The notes below the pieces were generated by a model. The model was given only the letters and a program-made list of their open reading frames with translations, did not search any database and was not told where the DNA came from. A stretch of DNA of 64,000 nt from Hamiltosporidium tvaerminnensis (Eukaryota > Microsporidia > Dubosqiidae), in contig JAKIMF020000005.1 in assembly GCA_022605425.2 (NCBI GenBank), forward strand, positions 282,501 through 346,500. Direction: 5' to 3'. Within the stretch, counting starts at the first letter, position 1. Each line of letters begins with the position of its first letter. Below, piece by piece: positions 1 through 10,460 of the stretch. The position numbers were made by a program, and so were the translations under genes.

Positions 1-445
1 AATAACTGTTACCTCAACATTCCATCGGTACCTCCTGCAATGCCTACGTCTTAAAGCCGTTCATATACCAGGTGAGTAGAACCTTAGTAATAGACGAAGC
101 AGTTTCCCGGTGTTCGTTACTGTCCGTATGATGGAGTGTGATCAGAGAGCCAACCCCTCTGGGCCCTCACAAGATTATGCGGCATTCTCACTTACTCTAC
201 ACTTTCTGAATCTAATAAACTTTTAGCTAAGATATATTTCAGAGACTTACATGGGGTCCACCCAGACAGTGCAATGCCATACCAACAGGTATAACCTGCT
301 ACTTAGCTTTCCCGGCTTTTAATGGGTTTTATTTTTATATCTCTCAGGCGCTCAGTCTTCTAACCCGAGTGAGCAAGGCTAAGTTTCCATGCTTTTACAT
401 GGCAATTACCTACATGTTCAGTTGCGGTTTACAATCTGGTTACAT
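1..445 (-). repeat. Dispersed repeat family X, longest copy (cut by window edge)
   Basis: A comparatively GC-rich, non-coding block at the window edge. Its reverse complement aligns with 18107-18430 (shared words include CTTACTCGGGTTAGAAGA-type, GCCGGGA(A/T)AGCTAAGTAGC and TTGGTATG) and, for its other half, with 22997-23150 (shared words ACC/CCGGG.AACTGC and GGTACCGATGG). It contains short self-complementary segments: CCATG/CATGG around 388-403 and CAGGTATAACCTG at 294-306. No open frame is seen. It could be an untranslated end of a transposon or a structured RNA gene; I cannot assign it. The copy continues past base 1. Confidence 0.6.
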
Positions 446-450
446 AAAAA

Positions 451-830
451 ACTACAAATAAATTTGTAGAAAAGTTTCTCCATTTCTTAGACCTCTCCTC
501 CTCCTAAAAACTCCCATGGAATAACCAAAAATGTAGTGGGGTATTATTCTCCCCCCAAGAAAAAAAAATTTAAGCAATGATCTTCACACCAGTTTCACAC
601 ACTCATTGCCAAGCAAAAAGTTTTTATTGTGGTTATCCTCCCTCCACCACTAAATAAATAAAATAATTATTTAATAAATATAAAGAAATAAACCTTTAAT
701 ACTAACCTTATATTTACCAATAAAATAATAAAATATTATCTTTACTATCTTTACTAATACACCAACCTTATCTTTACTAATAATATCTACCTTATTACTA
801 ACACCTACTATCCCTACCACCAAACATATA
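451..830. other. AT-rich spacer with an 18-bp palindrome
   Basis: Non-coding spacer between repeat X and the Sec31 downstream repeats. It holds a near-perfect palindrome, CTACAAAT-AA-ATTTGTAG, at about 451-470, just past the end of repeat X, which could be a hairpin at the end of that element. The rest is A/T- and CCTT-rich with no supported gene. Confidence 0.4.
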
Positions 831-1075
831 ACTACCCCCTATCACTCAGTCCTATTTGTAATAACCCCACAACTCCTACCTATTAACCTTATCACTACCA
901 TATAACTACCCCCTATCACTCAGTCCTATTTGTAATAACCCTACAACACCTATATATTAACCTTATCACTACCAATTAACTACCCCCTTCCTCGCCTTTT
1001 AAACCCCACCCTATTAACCTTATCACTACCAATTAACTACCCCCTATCACTCAGTCCTATTTGTAATAACCCTAC
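831..1075 (-). repeat. Serial duplications of the Sec31 3' end
   Basis: The segment ACTACCCCCTATCACTCAG and the bases after it occur starting at 831, 905 and 1036, with a partial copy at about 977. The 1036 copy is the real gene end: read on the minus strand it encodes the last residues GLSDRG plus the TAG stop of the Sec31-like gene. The other copies lie downstream of the gene on its sense strand and repeat the C-terminal codons, the stop and the sequence after it (GTTA..TGGTAGTGATAAGG). Spacings are 74 and 131 bp. Confidence 0.8.
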
Positions 1076-4000
1076 AATCCCTACAACCCACACATCAACA
1101 CCTTTAACACCCCCATAACACCTAACAATATCCTCACACACACATCTAACCTTCTCATACCATACATCCCTTAAATCACATAACCTCTTCTCTTCTTCAC
1201 ATAATAATACCTCTTCCTCACTTACTATATATAACACCTCTTTTAATTTATTTAATATATCAATAGGTATATCATTCTTATTAATATTATTATAACACTC
1301 TAATCTACGTAAACATTCATTTATTTTATTCTTATAAATAAGACCCTTCTTTTTACTAGCTAATCTCTTAATTAATAACACCCTTTTATCAATAGTATTA
1401 ATAATATCAGTAGTGTTAGTGTTAGTGTGGGGAGGATTGTTATTTATATTAGTAGTAGTGTTAGTAGTAGGGCTAGGGTTAGTAGGAGGAGGGGAAGGAT
1501 AAGTATTAGTACTACTAACACCAATATTACTAGAAGTAGATAAGGGTGGTGATATAGGCTTGTTATATAAAGGTACTGTTCTATTCAATGGTTTAACATA
1601 TCCACTACCCATACTACTACTTATATTAGTATCTATTGGCTTTGTATATCCTGTTGTTCTTATATTATCTTCTTTATTATTAAAAGGTGTTGTATTAGTA
1701 GTATTTAAAGGGGGTGTTATTTTACTATTAAGTTGTCCATAGGTTTTACTGTTACGTAACTGTCCATAGGTATGTGGCTTAGTAGGTATATTAGTAGTAG
1801 GGGGTATGGGGGGTATGTTAGAGGGGGATATAGAAGGTGTGTTAGTAGAGGGCATAGAAGGTATGCTGGAAGTAGGTATGTTACCAGTATTACTAGTGTT
1901 GGGTATAGGGGGTGTGTATTGTCTAGTTAATGGTTTAGGAATTGAAGGAGTAACAGGGTGTTGGGGTGTAGGAGTAAAGGGGTGTTGTTTATAAGGATTG
2001 TTACCAACACCCTGTTGTTTATAAGTATTGTTGTTAAAGGGATGTAAGGCATTAGTAGGCTCAATAACACCCTTTAAACCACCAGTACTGTTACTAACAC
2101 CCTCTAATATATTATTCTTACCACTAACACCCCTTACTTCCATCTTACTTACCTTACTACTAACACCCTCTACCCTATCCTTATAACTTACCTTGTTATA
2201 CTTACTATACTCTCTCATTAAAATACTATCATTAACACCTCCCATAGTATAACACTCTCCTACAACACTACCATATTTCTTAAGTGTTTCTATTACTTTA
2301 AATACACTTTTAGGTATTTCAAATTCATTGTTACGTACCTTAAAGTATTTTTTTAAATTACCAGCAAGTAAATAACATATAAGTGAGTAATAAGTATAAG
2401 TGTTGTTAGTAAAAGGGTGTTGTTCATCAGTACTGTTGTTAATAGGGTGTTGTTCCTTAGTACTGTTGTTAATAGGGTGTTGTTCCTTATCCATATAATT
2501 AACACCCTCTTCTTTACTAGTACTGTTATTAACACCCTCTTCTTTAATAGTACTGTTATTATCACCCTTTACACTACTAACCTTATCACTAACACCCTCT
2601 AATCTACTATTACTCAGTCTATCACCTAATATTGTAAGTAACTCACTATACTCATCATAACACACATCAATATAACACAACAAATATAAAACAACATACC
2701 ACTGTTCTAACACAACATTATCAACAACATACTTATATTCATTACATAACACACATAACAATAAATGTATTTTATCATTTTTAGTTTTATTTCTTAATTC
2801 TTTTATTTTTACTTTTATTTCTTCTTTATTCATACATAGTAGTATTGTATATATTAAAGGGTGTTGTTCTTTGGATTTTAAAGCTAAGTCATAAGCATTT
2901 ATAAAGTCACCCTTTAACAAAGACAAAGTAATAACATCCTTTAAATCAAAGGAAATAAAGGTAGTGCTAATGGGGTGTTGTTTATTAGTACTATTACTAA
3001 GAGGGTGTTGTTTAATAGTACTGTCATTATCACCCTGTTGTTTACTAGTACTCTTAATAAGAGGGTGTTGTTTATTAGTACTGTCATTATCACCCTGTTG
3101 TTTACTAATACTGTCATTATCACCCTGTTGTTTACTACTACTATCCCTATTACTATCACCCTCTTCTAATCTATCCCTATTACTAACACCCTCTTCCAAT
3201 CTATCCTTATCATTATCACCCTCTAATCTATCCTTGTTATACTCACTAAATATTAAATCCCCAATCCTCTTCCTTACATCCCTACACAACCCCTTACCCT
3301 TATCTAATACATTACTACCCTTATCACTATCTACCATAATACTATATATACGATATATAAGTGTATTCTTATTAATATCACTAGACATATAAATCTTAGG
3401 TAATTTATAAATATTATAACACTTATTATTATAAGAATATAAATTATAAGAAGTAACAGTTAAATTAGAATTATTATAAGGTGTTATATAAGGAGTATTA
3501 TGTATATTAAGTATGTTAGTTAGTAATGTCTTACCATCTGTATAAGATATAGAAGAGAGAAGAGGAGTATAAGTGGAGAGTTGTAAGTCACTTATATTAT
3601 TAGAGGAGGTAGTAAAGGGATTAATATTATTACTATTACTATTATTAGTAGATATGCTGAGTGGCTGTGTGGTTATGGAGGTGGGTGTGGTGTATAGAAG
3701 GAAAGGGTCATCACTATTACTATTGTGTATGGAGAATGTGTTGAGATATTTGGTGGTGACTAAAGTGGTGGTTGTATCAGTGGAGAGGTCAAAGGAAAGG
3801 ATGGAGGTGGGAGAAGAGGCAAGTATAGAAGTGGTGGAGAGAGGGTGCCAGAGTATCTGAGTGATGTGTTGTAAATGTGGATGTGAAATACGAAGTACTT
3901 CTTTTTTCTGTCTTAAATCTAAAACAACAATACTTCCGGTGGTGGTGCCTGCACAGAGGATGTGTGACACTTTGGGGTTAAAAGAAAGTGAAGAAATATG

Positions 4001-4438
4001 AAAAGTGTCGGGTTTTATTTGAGGGGCTAGAAATGGCTTGTCGGGGGTGTTAATATCATATAAAATTATTTTTGAAGAAGAACCGCCAATGGATAAAAGG
4101 TGTTTGGAATGATTATATGACATACCAGTTATATCACCAGTTAGATGTGTACTGTTAGTGTAATACGGGTGTAAAGTGTCATCGTAATGTTTAAATATTT
4201 GAAATGTACCGTTTTCTTGACCGGCGGATAAAAATGAGTAGGAAGGTGATTCACACCAAAGTACTGTGTTAAAACGGAGGTCTTGGTCGAGAGTGGTGGT
4301 TTTGTTTGTTTTGTAGTTGTGTAGTGATATGTCGGAACATGATGAGAATGAAGGATCGAAGGTTCTGGATTTCGTGGCTAGTACTGCTGTGGGAGAGAAG
4401 GAAGAGAATGAAACTATGCATCTTTTGTTGAGGAGCAT
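1037..4438 (-). CDS. SEC31: Sec31-like COPII outer coat protein with repeat insertions
   Basis: Sec31 forms the outer cage of COPII vesicles with Sec13 at ER exit sites. The 1133-residue product has the family's domain order: an N-terminal WD40 propeller (residues 1 to about 330, with pieces such as ITGMSYNHSKHLLSIGGSSSKIILYD and SSLSFNPKVSHILCAGTTTGSIVVLDLR-type repeats), an alpha-solenoid segment (around 500-610), a Pro/Thr/Ser-rich stretch (about 816-990) and a helical C-terminus (about 1010-1133). Length is close to yeast Sec31. Three low-complexity blocks (about 400-492, 606-680 and 750-820) are built from GVNNS, KQQGDND and KQHPINNST units that contain AGGGTGTT or its complement AACACCCT. 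The ATG at 4438 is preceded 7 nt upstream by CCCCC. The family call rests on architecture and WD40 similarity. Confidence 0.75.
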   Translation of the reverse strand: MLLNKRCIVSFSSFSPTAVLATKSRTFDPSFSSCSDISLHNYKTNKTTTLDQDLRFNTVLWCESPSYSFLSAGQENGTFQIFKHYDDTLHPYYTNSTHLTGDITGMSYNHSKHLLSIGGSSSKIILYDINTPDKPFLAPQIKPDTFHISSLSFNPKVSHILCAGTTTGSIVVLDLRQKKEVLRISHPHLQHITQILWHPLSTTSILASSPTSILSFDLSTDTTTTLVTTKYLNTFSIHNSNSDDPFLLYTTPTSITTQPLSISTNNSNSNNINPFTTSSNNISDLQLSTYTPLLSSISYTDGKTLLTNILNIHNTPYITPYNNSNLTVTSYNLYSYNNKCYNIYKLPKIYMSSDINKNTLIYRIYSIMVDSDKGSNVLDKGKGLCRDVRKRIGDLIFSEYNKDRLEGDNDKDRLEEGVSNRDRLEEGDSNRDSSSKQQGDNDSISKQQGDNDSTNKQHPLIKSTSKQQGDNDSTIKQHPLSNSTNKQHPISTTFISFDLKDVITLSLLKGDFINAYDLALKSKEQHPLIYTILLCMNKEEIKVKIKELRNKTKNDKIHLLLCVLCNEYKYVVDNVVLEQWYVVLYLLCYIDVCYDEYSELLTILGDRLSNSRLEGVSDKVSSVKGDNNSTIKEEGVNNSTSKEEGVNYMDKEQHPINNSTKEQHPINNSTDEQHPFTNNTYTYYSLICYLLAGNLKKYFKVRNNEFEIPKSVFKVIETLKKYGSVVGECYTMGGVNDSILMREYSKYNKVSYKDRVEGVSSKVSKMEVRGVSGKNNILEGVSNSTGGLKGVIEPTNALHPFNNNTYKQQGVGNNPYKQHPFTPTPQHPVTPSIPKPLTRQYTPPIPNTSNTGNIPTSSIPSMPSTNTPSISPSNIPPIPPTTNIPTKPHTYGQLRNSKTYGQLNSKITPPLNTTNTTPFNNKEDNIRTTGYTKPIDTNISSSMGSGYVKPLNRTVPLYNKPISPPLSTSSNIGVSSTNTYPSPPPTNPSPTTNTTTNINNNPPHTNTNTTDIINTIDKRVLLIKRLASKKKGLIYKNKINECLRRLECYNNINKNDIPIDILNKLKEVLYIVSEEEVLLCEEEKRLCDLRDVWYEKVRCVCEDIVRCYGGVKGVDVWVVGIVGLLQIGLSDRG

Positions 4439-4445
4439 TTTTTTA

Positions 4446-4450
4446 GGGGG
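4446..4450 (-). promoter_or_regulatory. CCC-type start-proximal motif of Sec31-like gene
   Basis: CCCCC on the minus strand, 7 nt upstream of the ATG at 4438. CCC- or GGG-like motifs just upstream of start codons are a known microsporidian transcription-start signal; the assignment here is by position and sequence only. Confidence 0.5.
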
Positions 4451-4489
4451 TGGAAATAAAGGTTTTAAAAATAGGGAATAGAGATTAAG

Positions 4490-4735
4490 TTTAAGGGTTA
4501 AGTTAGAGTAATATTAGTAAAGGGTTAAGTTAGAGTAATATTAGTAAAGGGTTATATTATATGTATATGGTTACATATATTATTATGGTTATAGACAGTA
4601 ATAATATATGTTTATAGACATTAGAGACAGTATAGAGATTAGAGACAGTATAGACATTAGAGACAGTATAGACTATAGAGTCAGGATAGACATTAAAGAT
4701 ATATAGACATTAAAGACAGTATAGATTAACATACT
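4490..4735. repeat. Minisatellites upstream of Sec31-like gene
   Basis: Two tandem arrays follow each other. At about 4490-4555 a unit of roughly 29 bp (AAGGGTTAAGTTAGAGTAAT...) occurs about two and a half times. At about 4615-4735 a unit near 20 bp (TAGACATTAGAGACAGTA) occurs about six times with variation. Neither is coding. Confidence 0.75.
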
Positions 4736-6304
4736 ATTGCTTATCTTTTTATTTAATTAAAAAAAATTTAAAATTTAATTAGGAGAAAGCCCTGTGTTTT
4801 TAAGGAGAAGTTTGTATTAAGGAGTACTTATGTTTTATATGTATTAATATGTGTGTTTGGATTAGTAGTTATTATAAATAAAGTATATTATATGGTGGTT
4901 TATTGTCTTATTATTAATATTATTTTCTTATTATAAGTCATTTGTTATTAGTAATAATCATTTGTTATTGGTATTAGTCATTTGTATTTAGTTATAAATC
5001 ATTTGTTATAAGTCATTTGTGTTTATACAAAGAAATATTGACTAGAAGAGCAGCAATTCTAAAGGTGGAGAATACTAATAAAATATTTCTTTTAAGGATA
5101 AGAGAAAGTGGTTTAATATTGAGGATATATAATCAATAGAATTAGAGATATTTCAAGATGTGGTTGTAATATATACAATGTGTGTATAAAAATATTAAAA
5201 ACTCGAATAATTTAGGAATTTAAGTACTTATATTCTTGAAACTATTGGTTATTTTAATAAAAGTTTAAAAATTATAGAAGAGAACAGGTTATGTGTATAT
5301 TGTGTTTTATTTAGATGATTAATTATTTTGAGAAGGGGGAAGCTAATATAAACATTATGGAAATAAATGTAGGGTAATAATGTATTTAGTGAATATGTTG
5401 TAAAAAAGACGTTTTTATGTAACTATTATGGATTGTTATGAAGATTTCTTGATAAACTTTATGGCTATTGGATTTAAATTTTTATTTAAATATTTTTTTT
5501 GTTTTTAAAACGAATTATGAATCATTCGGTTCAAAAAATATTATAAATATGTGGTTGAGGATAAAAACTATCTGTTTGCGATGAGGGTTTAAAGCTCATG
5601 TGAAAAATTCTTAATATTATTTTGTTTTAGTGGTATTTACATATAATTAATAGAATTGGGAATTAGTTCTTAATATTTGCTTCGAGTAGTTTAAATCGGG
5701 TGGTTTTGGATAAGGCGTTCAATATTACTTTTTTTATTGAAGTTGTGTAGAATTGGGTTTTTAATAAATAATTTGATGTATAAGGGCTATAATTGTAAAT
5801 CTTATACTAATAAGCACTTTGTGTTATTGGAATAGAAATGTATGTCAAGTGTTGTTTGGTCAAATATAAGATAGCACATTGATTTTAACTGAAAAAGAAT
5901 ATTTTAGATAAAATAAAATGTTAGATTGTAAGCTGAAAAATATTTGAGATGTCTTGCAATTTGTTATGATGTTGAATGAAGCTATACGCATATTAATTTT
6001 TCATCTTTAACTAGTATGGAAATATTTGTAAATCAATAATAAAGTTTTTTGTTATTGACATTATATTGATCTGTAAAGTTATTAAGTCTTAACATATATA
6101 AGAATAAAAGAATGACCATTAATTATCTAAAATTGGTAAAGGGTAGGGAGGTATTAAAAAATACACCTACAGAACTTAACTTACAATACAATCAATTTTT
6201 TAATCTATAAAAAGATAAAAATATATTTTAATTAATGTATCTTAAGATAAAATAATATTTAGATAACCAATTAATTATATATTAAACAATTTGAAAGCCT
6301 TGAA
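4736..6304. other. AT-rich spacer
   Basis: No supported gene. Short direct repeats of (A)GTCATTTGTTAT occur around 4935-5010. The only recognisable item is the small retrotransposon fragment at 5036-5105. Confidence 0.5.
5036..5105 (+). mobile_element. Tiny fragment of the R4-like LINE
   Basis: The bases AGAGCAGCAATTCTAAAGG and neighbours match 26187-26235 of the long LINE copy (GACGAGCAGCAATCCTCAAGGTGGAGAATAATAATAAAA) with scattered differences. Both ends are lost. It is a dead relic. Confidence 0.7.
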
Positions 6305-8650
6305 ATGAATATTTCATTTGGAATGTTTACGTATAGAATGAATAAAAAAGTTTTGAATATTGAAGTGATTTTTAGTTGGATTAATATATTATCCACGTTT
6401 ATATTCTTTAATTCCGTTGATTCGTATAGTTTTACTTATGTTTTTAGAAGAAATGGACACTCGCAAATTTTATTTTTCGAAAAACAACAAATTGAAGTTT
6501 TAATATGTCAAGAATCGAATAATGATTTTGAAGTAACATATCTAACGCAGCATCATGATAATTTTTTTGGAGAACTAAAACTCATGTTTATATACGATAA
6601 AGAAAATTTTGTAAAATTTGAAATTTTAAATGATTTTTTATCGCAAAATCCCTTGAAAAATGAATACGTGTATGGAATAATCAAGTGTAATTTCGAATTG
6701 TCTTATTATTTAAAGATATCAAAAGATATAACAGAAATAACGGAATATCTAAATTTTTTTCAATTTGATGAAATGTTGACATGTCTAAGTCTTTTAAAGG
6801 CAACAAAGAACAAAGATTATGATGAATTTATAAGGGCTCTGATCTATAAAAATTTGATTTCTAAGAATATCGATACAATATTTAAACAAGAAAGTTTGGC
6901 GAGGATAGATGTTTCTATGAAAAAAGACAATTTTATTTCAGCTGTCTTAGATTTTTTTATGATAAAATATGATTTCTATGATGGAAATTTGATTCTGCTA
7001 GATAAAAAAAAGGATATTTATGATGTTAAAAATTTCGATAAGCATATTCCATATAAAAATTTATTTTTTAATAGCTTTAAAATATTTTGTAGATTAGAAA
7101 TTATCTTAGGAAATTTTTACGCCTCAAATTTATTTATAATATTACTAAATGAACTTAATATCAAATCACTCATAATAAGCAATAAAGATAACTATAAAAT
7201 TCTTGATAAACAGTTTAATTTTCATATTCTATCGACCAAAATATTTAAATCGATAGTAATTATAAATTTCAAGGACATTTCCTCGCTATTATTCTTATCA
7301 AAACTAAATCTGGCTATCCCAAACAATATAGAATTCTTAAGTTTTAGAAATTTAGTTGTTCCAGTGAACATACTCAATTCGTTTTTAGAAAGTAGAAAAC
7401 TTATAGGATTAGTATTAAATGAAATGAAATTTACAGGAGCGTTTCCTTTTATAAAAGATTTTTATGATTCAAATGAAACATTAGAATATATAAATATCTG
7501 TTATGCGGATATAAATAGTACCTGTTGGAATAATTTTTTCTCGAGGACGAATGTTAGAAAAATAATTCTTAGTTTTAGTAGTTCGTCGGCCGAAGCATGT
7601 TTCTTGAAAGAGTTCTATGCTTCTGCGCCATATAAAAGCGTGAGATACATTGAAGTAAGATTTCATCGAGCATCAGTTATATCAAAAAAAATTCTTGAAT
7701 TTTTAAAACATTTTACCATTTTAGAATTATTAAAACTTCATGGATACATAATAGAAAAGAATGCCGAATTTCATATTCCAAACGCAATTGAATGTATGAA
7801 AGACTTGGAATATCTCGAGATAAGTCAACTAAATTACAATCCAGATTTCTATAATTTCTTGCCTGGAAAATCTAGAATCTCCGTTTTGCACATATATAAC
7901 GTTTTATTAGACAAAGAAGCACCTCTTATTGATTTTATAAAAAATCACAAGTCATTAACAGAATTGGATTTGAGAGAAACCGTTATAACCCAGTCTTGTT
8001 TGCAGGAAATATTTAGATTAGAACATTTAAAAACATTCATAATGAAATCATGTGTCTTGGAACTTTTTATGGATGATCTATTGTTAGAATTCGCGTCGAA
8101 GCGTTTAAATACATTATGTTTAAGTCGTATCGATTCGAATTACACAAAGTATTTTAATTTTGTAACCAAACTTGATTGTTTAGAATATTTAGAAATACTA
8201 AATAATAAATTATTACCTGGATATTTACCAAATCTAAGCGAAAAATACAATTTGAGTTTAAAAAAACTTTCTTATATATCTACTATTTTAAATGAAGATA
8301 TTATGAATAGGATGGGACAGCTTGGGGTGTTAAATGAATTATATCTTTCTAAATGTAGTTTTATCTATACTCATTTTCACAAATTAGGAAATTTTTGCAA
8401 ATTTTTTAATTCGTTGAAAATTTTAGATCTATCTTGTGTCGAGCTAAATATTGAAGATTTAAACTATATTAAAAATTTTAAAAAGCTCATAAAGTTATCA
8501 ATTAAAATGCCTGATTTTGATCTAATACCACTAAAAAACTGCTTGATACTTCTACCGAACTGCCAACTTCAAATATTTTATGGAAAGCAAAAAGGTAATT
8601 ACGATATTATTCGTAAATATCTTTTTGAACAGAACGTTGATTTGGTGTGA
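6305..8650 (+). CDS. Secreted or membrane-anchored leucine-rich-repeat protein
   Basis: A 781-residue intact ORF. The N-terminus has a basic start (RMNKK) and then a hydrophobic stretch at about residues 19-40 (IEVIFSWINILSTFIFF), consistent with a signal peptide or anchor. Residues about 45-330 form a less repetitive domain rich in Phe, Ile, Lys and Asp. From about 330 to the end, irregular LRRs are visible: LEYINICYADI, LELLKLHGYII, LEYLEISQLNY, LTELDLRETVI, LEYLEILNNKL, LKILDLSCVEL. Layout matches the broken gene at 13512-16056, so the two are paralogues. Secreted LRR families are common in large microsporidian genomes and are suspected host-interaction proteins; function here is inference. 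No CCC motif precedes the ATG, and a second in-frame ATG follows at codon 7. Confidence 0.7.
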   Translation: MNISFGMFTYRMNKKVLNIEVIFSWINILSTFIFFNSVDSYSFTYVFRRNGHSQILFFEKQQIEVLICQESNNDFEVTYLTQHHDNFFGELKLMFIYDKENFVKFEILNDFLSQNPLKNEYVYGIIKCNFELSYYLKISKDITEITEYLNFFQFDEMLTCLSLLKATKNKDYDEFIRALIYKNLISKNIDTIFKQESLARIDVSMKKDNFISAVLDFFMIKYDFYDGNLILLDKKKDIYDVKNFDKHIPYKNLFFNSFKIFCRLEIILGNFYASNLFIILLNELNIKSLIISNKDNYKILDKQFNFHILSTKIFKSIVIINFKDISSLLFLSKLNLAIPNNIEFLSFRNLVVPVNILNSFLESRKLIGLVLNEMKFTGAFPFIKDFYDSNETLEYINICYADINSTCWNNFFSRTNVRKIILSFSSSSAEACFLKEFYASAPYKSVRYIEVRFHRASVISKKILEFLKHFTILELLKLHGYIIEKNAEFHIPNAIECMKDLEYLEISQLNYNPDFYNFLPGKSRISVLHIYNVLLDKEAPLIDFIKNHKSLTELDLRETVITQSCLQEIFRLEHLKTFIMKSCVLELFMDDLLLEFASKRLNTLCLSRIDSNYTKYFNFVTKLDCLEYLEILNNKLLPGYLPNLSEKYNLSLKKLSYISTILNEDIMNRMGQLGVLNELYLSKCSFIYTHFHKLGNFCKFFNSLKILDLSCVELNIEDLNYIKNFKKLIKLSIKMPDFDLIPLKNCLILLPNCQLQIFYGKQKGNYDIIRKYLFEQNVDLV

Positions 8651-9280
8651 TTAAATTTTAATTAAATATTGGTTCTTATAGTTTCTATTTGGGGCAATTT
8701 ATACTGATATATATAATTATGATAAAATACATCATTTACTTCAAATATATATTTTATAAATAATGATGTGATTTGGCATGGTATGTTTTAAAATTTGTTT
8801 CTTTGCAAATGACATGGTTTGCTTGTTTTAAATTTCTAGCTTGTTATTTATTGAGCTTTTTTTCTCAGTCATTAATAATTTAGTCGATTATTTCAATTCA
8901 AAAATATTACCTATGTATCAATCCTTTTTAGTTTCTTAAAAAATATATTTTACGAATTTGAATCTTATGGGATCTATAAAAAAGCAATACATGTTATGTG
9001 ACTGATATTAAGAATATCTACTAAACCAATTTTTTTTAGTATTTCACAGTTCTTAAAAGTAAATTTTTCTTTCAATTTAAAGTTTCTTATCAAAAAACTA
9101 CAATGAAAGACAGAAGCTAATAGAAGACAAAAGGCGACCAACAATATTTTGTATTGTGCTATATCATAAATATATATTGTGCGATGGTTGCTGTTTCACA
9201 GGCCAAAATTTGTTATTTAAACCAAGATCTATTACCATATAATCCTTTAAATTTGATTCGTGATATATTTGTATTTGTTC
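8651..9280. other. AT-rich spacer, nothing recognised
   Basis: Downstream of the LRR gene. No supported ORF, RNA gene or repeat is seen. Confidence 0.4.
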
Positions 9281-9515
9281 CTTCACCATCAAAGGAGCAT
9301 ATTTAATTTGAAAAATCTCTGCTTGTCGTAAGAGGCGACTAAAAAGGATTGGCTTTCCAGGTTGGGCGTAGGGCTAATAACCCACTCTTTAAAACCATTT
9401 TGTTATGAAACCTAAAAAAGTAAACAAACCACTAAAAAAAGACCATTCTACGGTATTAGTGAAAGCTGCAAAAGCCCGTGCAGAACCATAGGGCCGAGAA
9501 TAATATATTTACTAT
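9281..9515 (+). repeat. Dispersed repeat family Y, copy A
   Basis: A roughly 230-bp non-coding block, less AT-rich than its surroundings, containing GTCGTAAGAGGCGACTAAAA, a GGGCTAATAACCC-like segment, ATGAAACC.AAAAAAGTAAA and GTGAAAGCTGCAAAAGCCCGTGC. The same ordered words are in copy B (10461-10682) and copy C (47755-47995), all on the plus strand. From memory, GTCGTAAGAGGCGACTAAAAGG-like words occur in untranslated parts of non-LTR retrotransposons in other eukaryotes; this is not verified. Confidence 0.65.
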
Positions 9516-10460
9516 AATTTAAACTCTTAAAGAAATTCTTTTTTGTCTCTTATCGCTTTTAAAATAATGACGATTTCTTGTTGGATTCGAACGGAATTTT
9601 ACACAGTAGATATTATATGAATTATCCTACGTCATTTATGGATAATTTTTTTAAAAAAAAATCAAAAACAGAGAACCAAATTATATTTCAATATTATTGT
9701 TATAAAGAACCAGTAAAAATTCTTTCTAGAGTTCTTTTTATTTTTAAAAAACTTTCCTATTATTTTATTTCGGCCAATTAATTTAAATTGAAAATATTGT
9801 CATAAAGGCCTGGATATTCTGTTTCTATGTTCGATATTCCCCTTCTTTTTTTCAATGATTGCCGTGGAAATTCTTCTAAGACAGCCGTCGATACATTATC
9901 GAAATATATCTAGATCAACAAATGATTAGTTGAATTTCAAAACTTTTAATTGATTGGGATCAGAATATTAGCAGTTTGATTTTTATAATTTATTTTTGGC
10001 AATTACATTTACGAAATTGTTTTCTATAAATATATCTTTCGTTCCTTTTCGGAATTTTTTATAAATTTTTGCTTTTTAATGTAATATAATAACCTTTAAA
10101 ATTTCTAGAATGCTATCAAATTCTTCGTATTTGTACTTCTTCTAGCTTCTAACACCTTAATTTATATTTTATAAGTTTAATTCGGGATCTGATATACACA
10201 TAAAACACAAAAAAAAGAGTATCCAAAAGTAAATATTTTGGAAAATAATGAGTCGTCATCTAAATAATCGAAAATTGTGTAGAAATAGCTTGGATGTTTT
10301 AAAATTTTCCTTCGGGTAACATAAAGCTTCGTTGTGATCTAATAAATTAATTATTCTAAAAATTAAAATAGATTTATAAGCCTGATGTAAACTAAATCAA
10401 GTATAAAAAAGCTAAAAAAACTATCAATTCCGTTTTCAATACTATTGGAAATCGTTTTTT
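9516..10460. other. AT-rich spacer, nothing supported
   Basis: One 67-codon ORF (9578-9781) is present, but it has no recognisable features and AT-rich random sequence easily gives this length. Confidence 0.4.
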
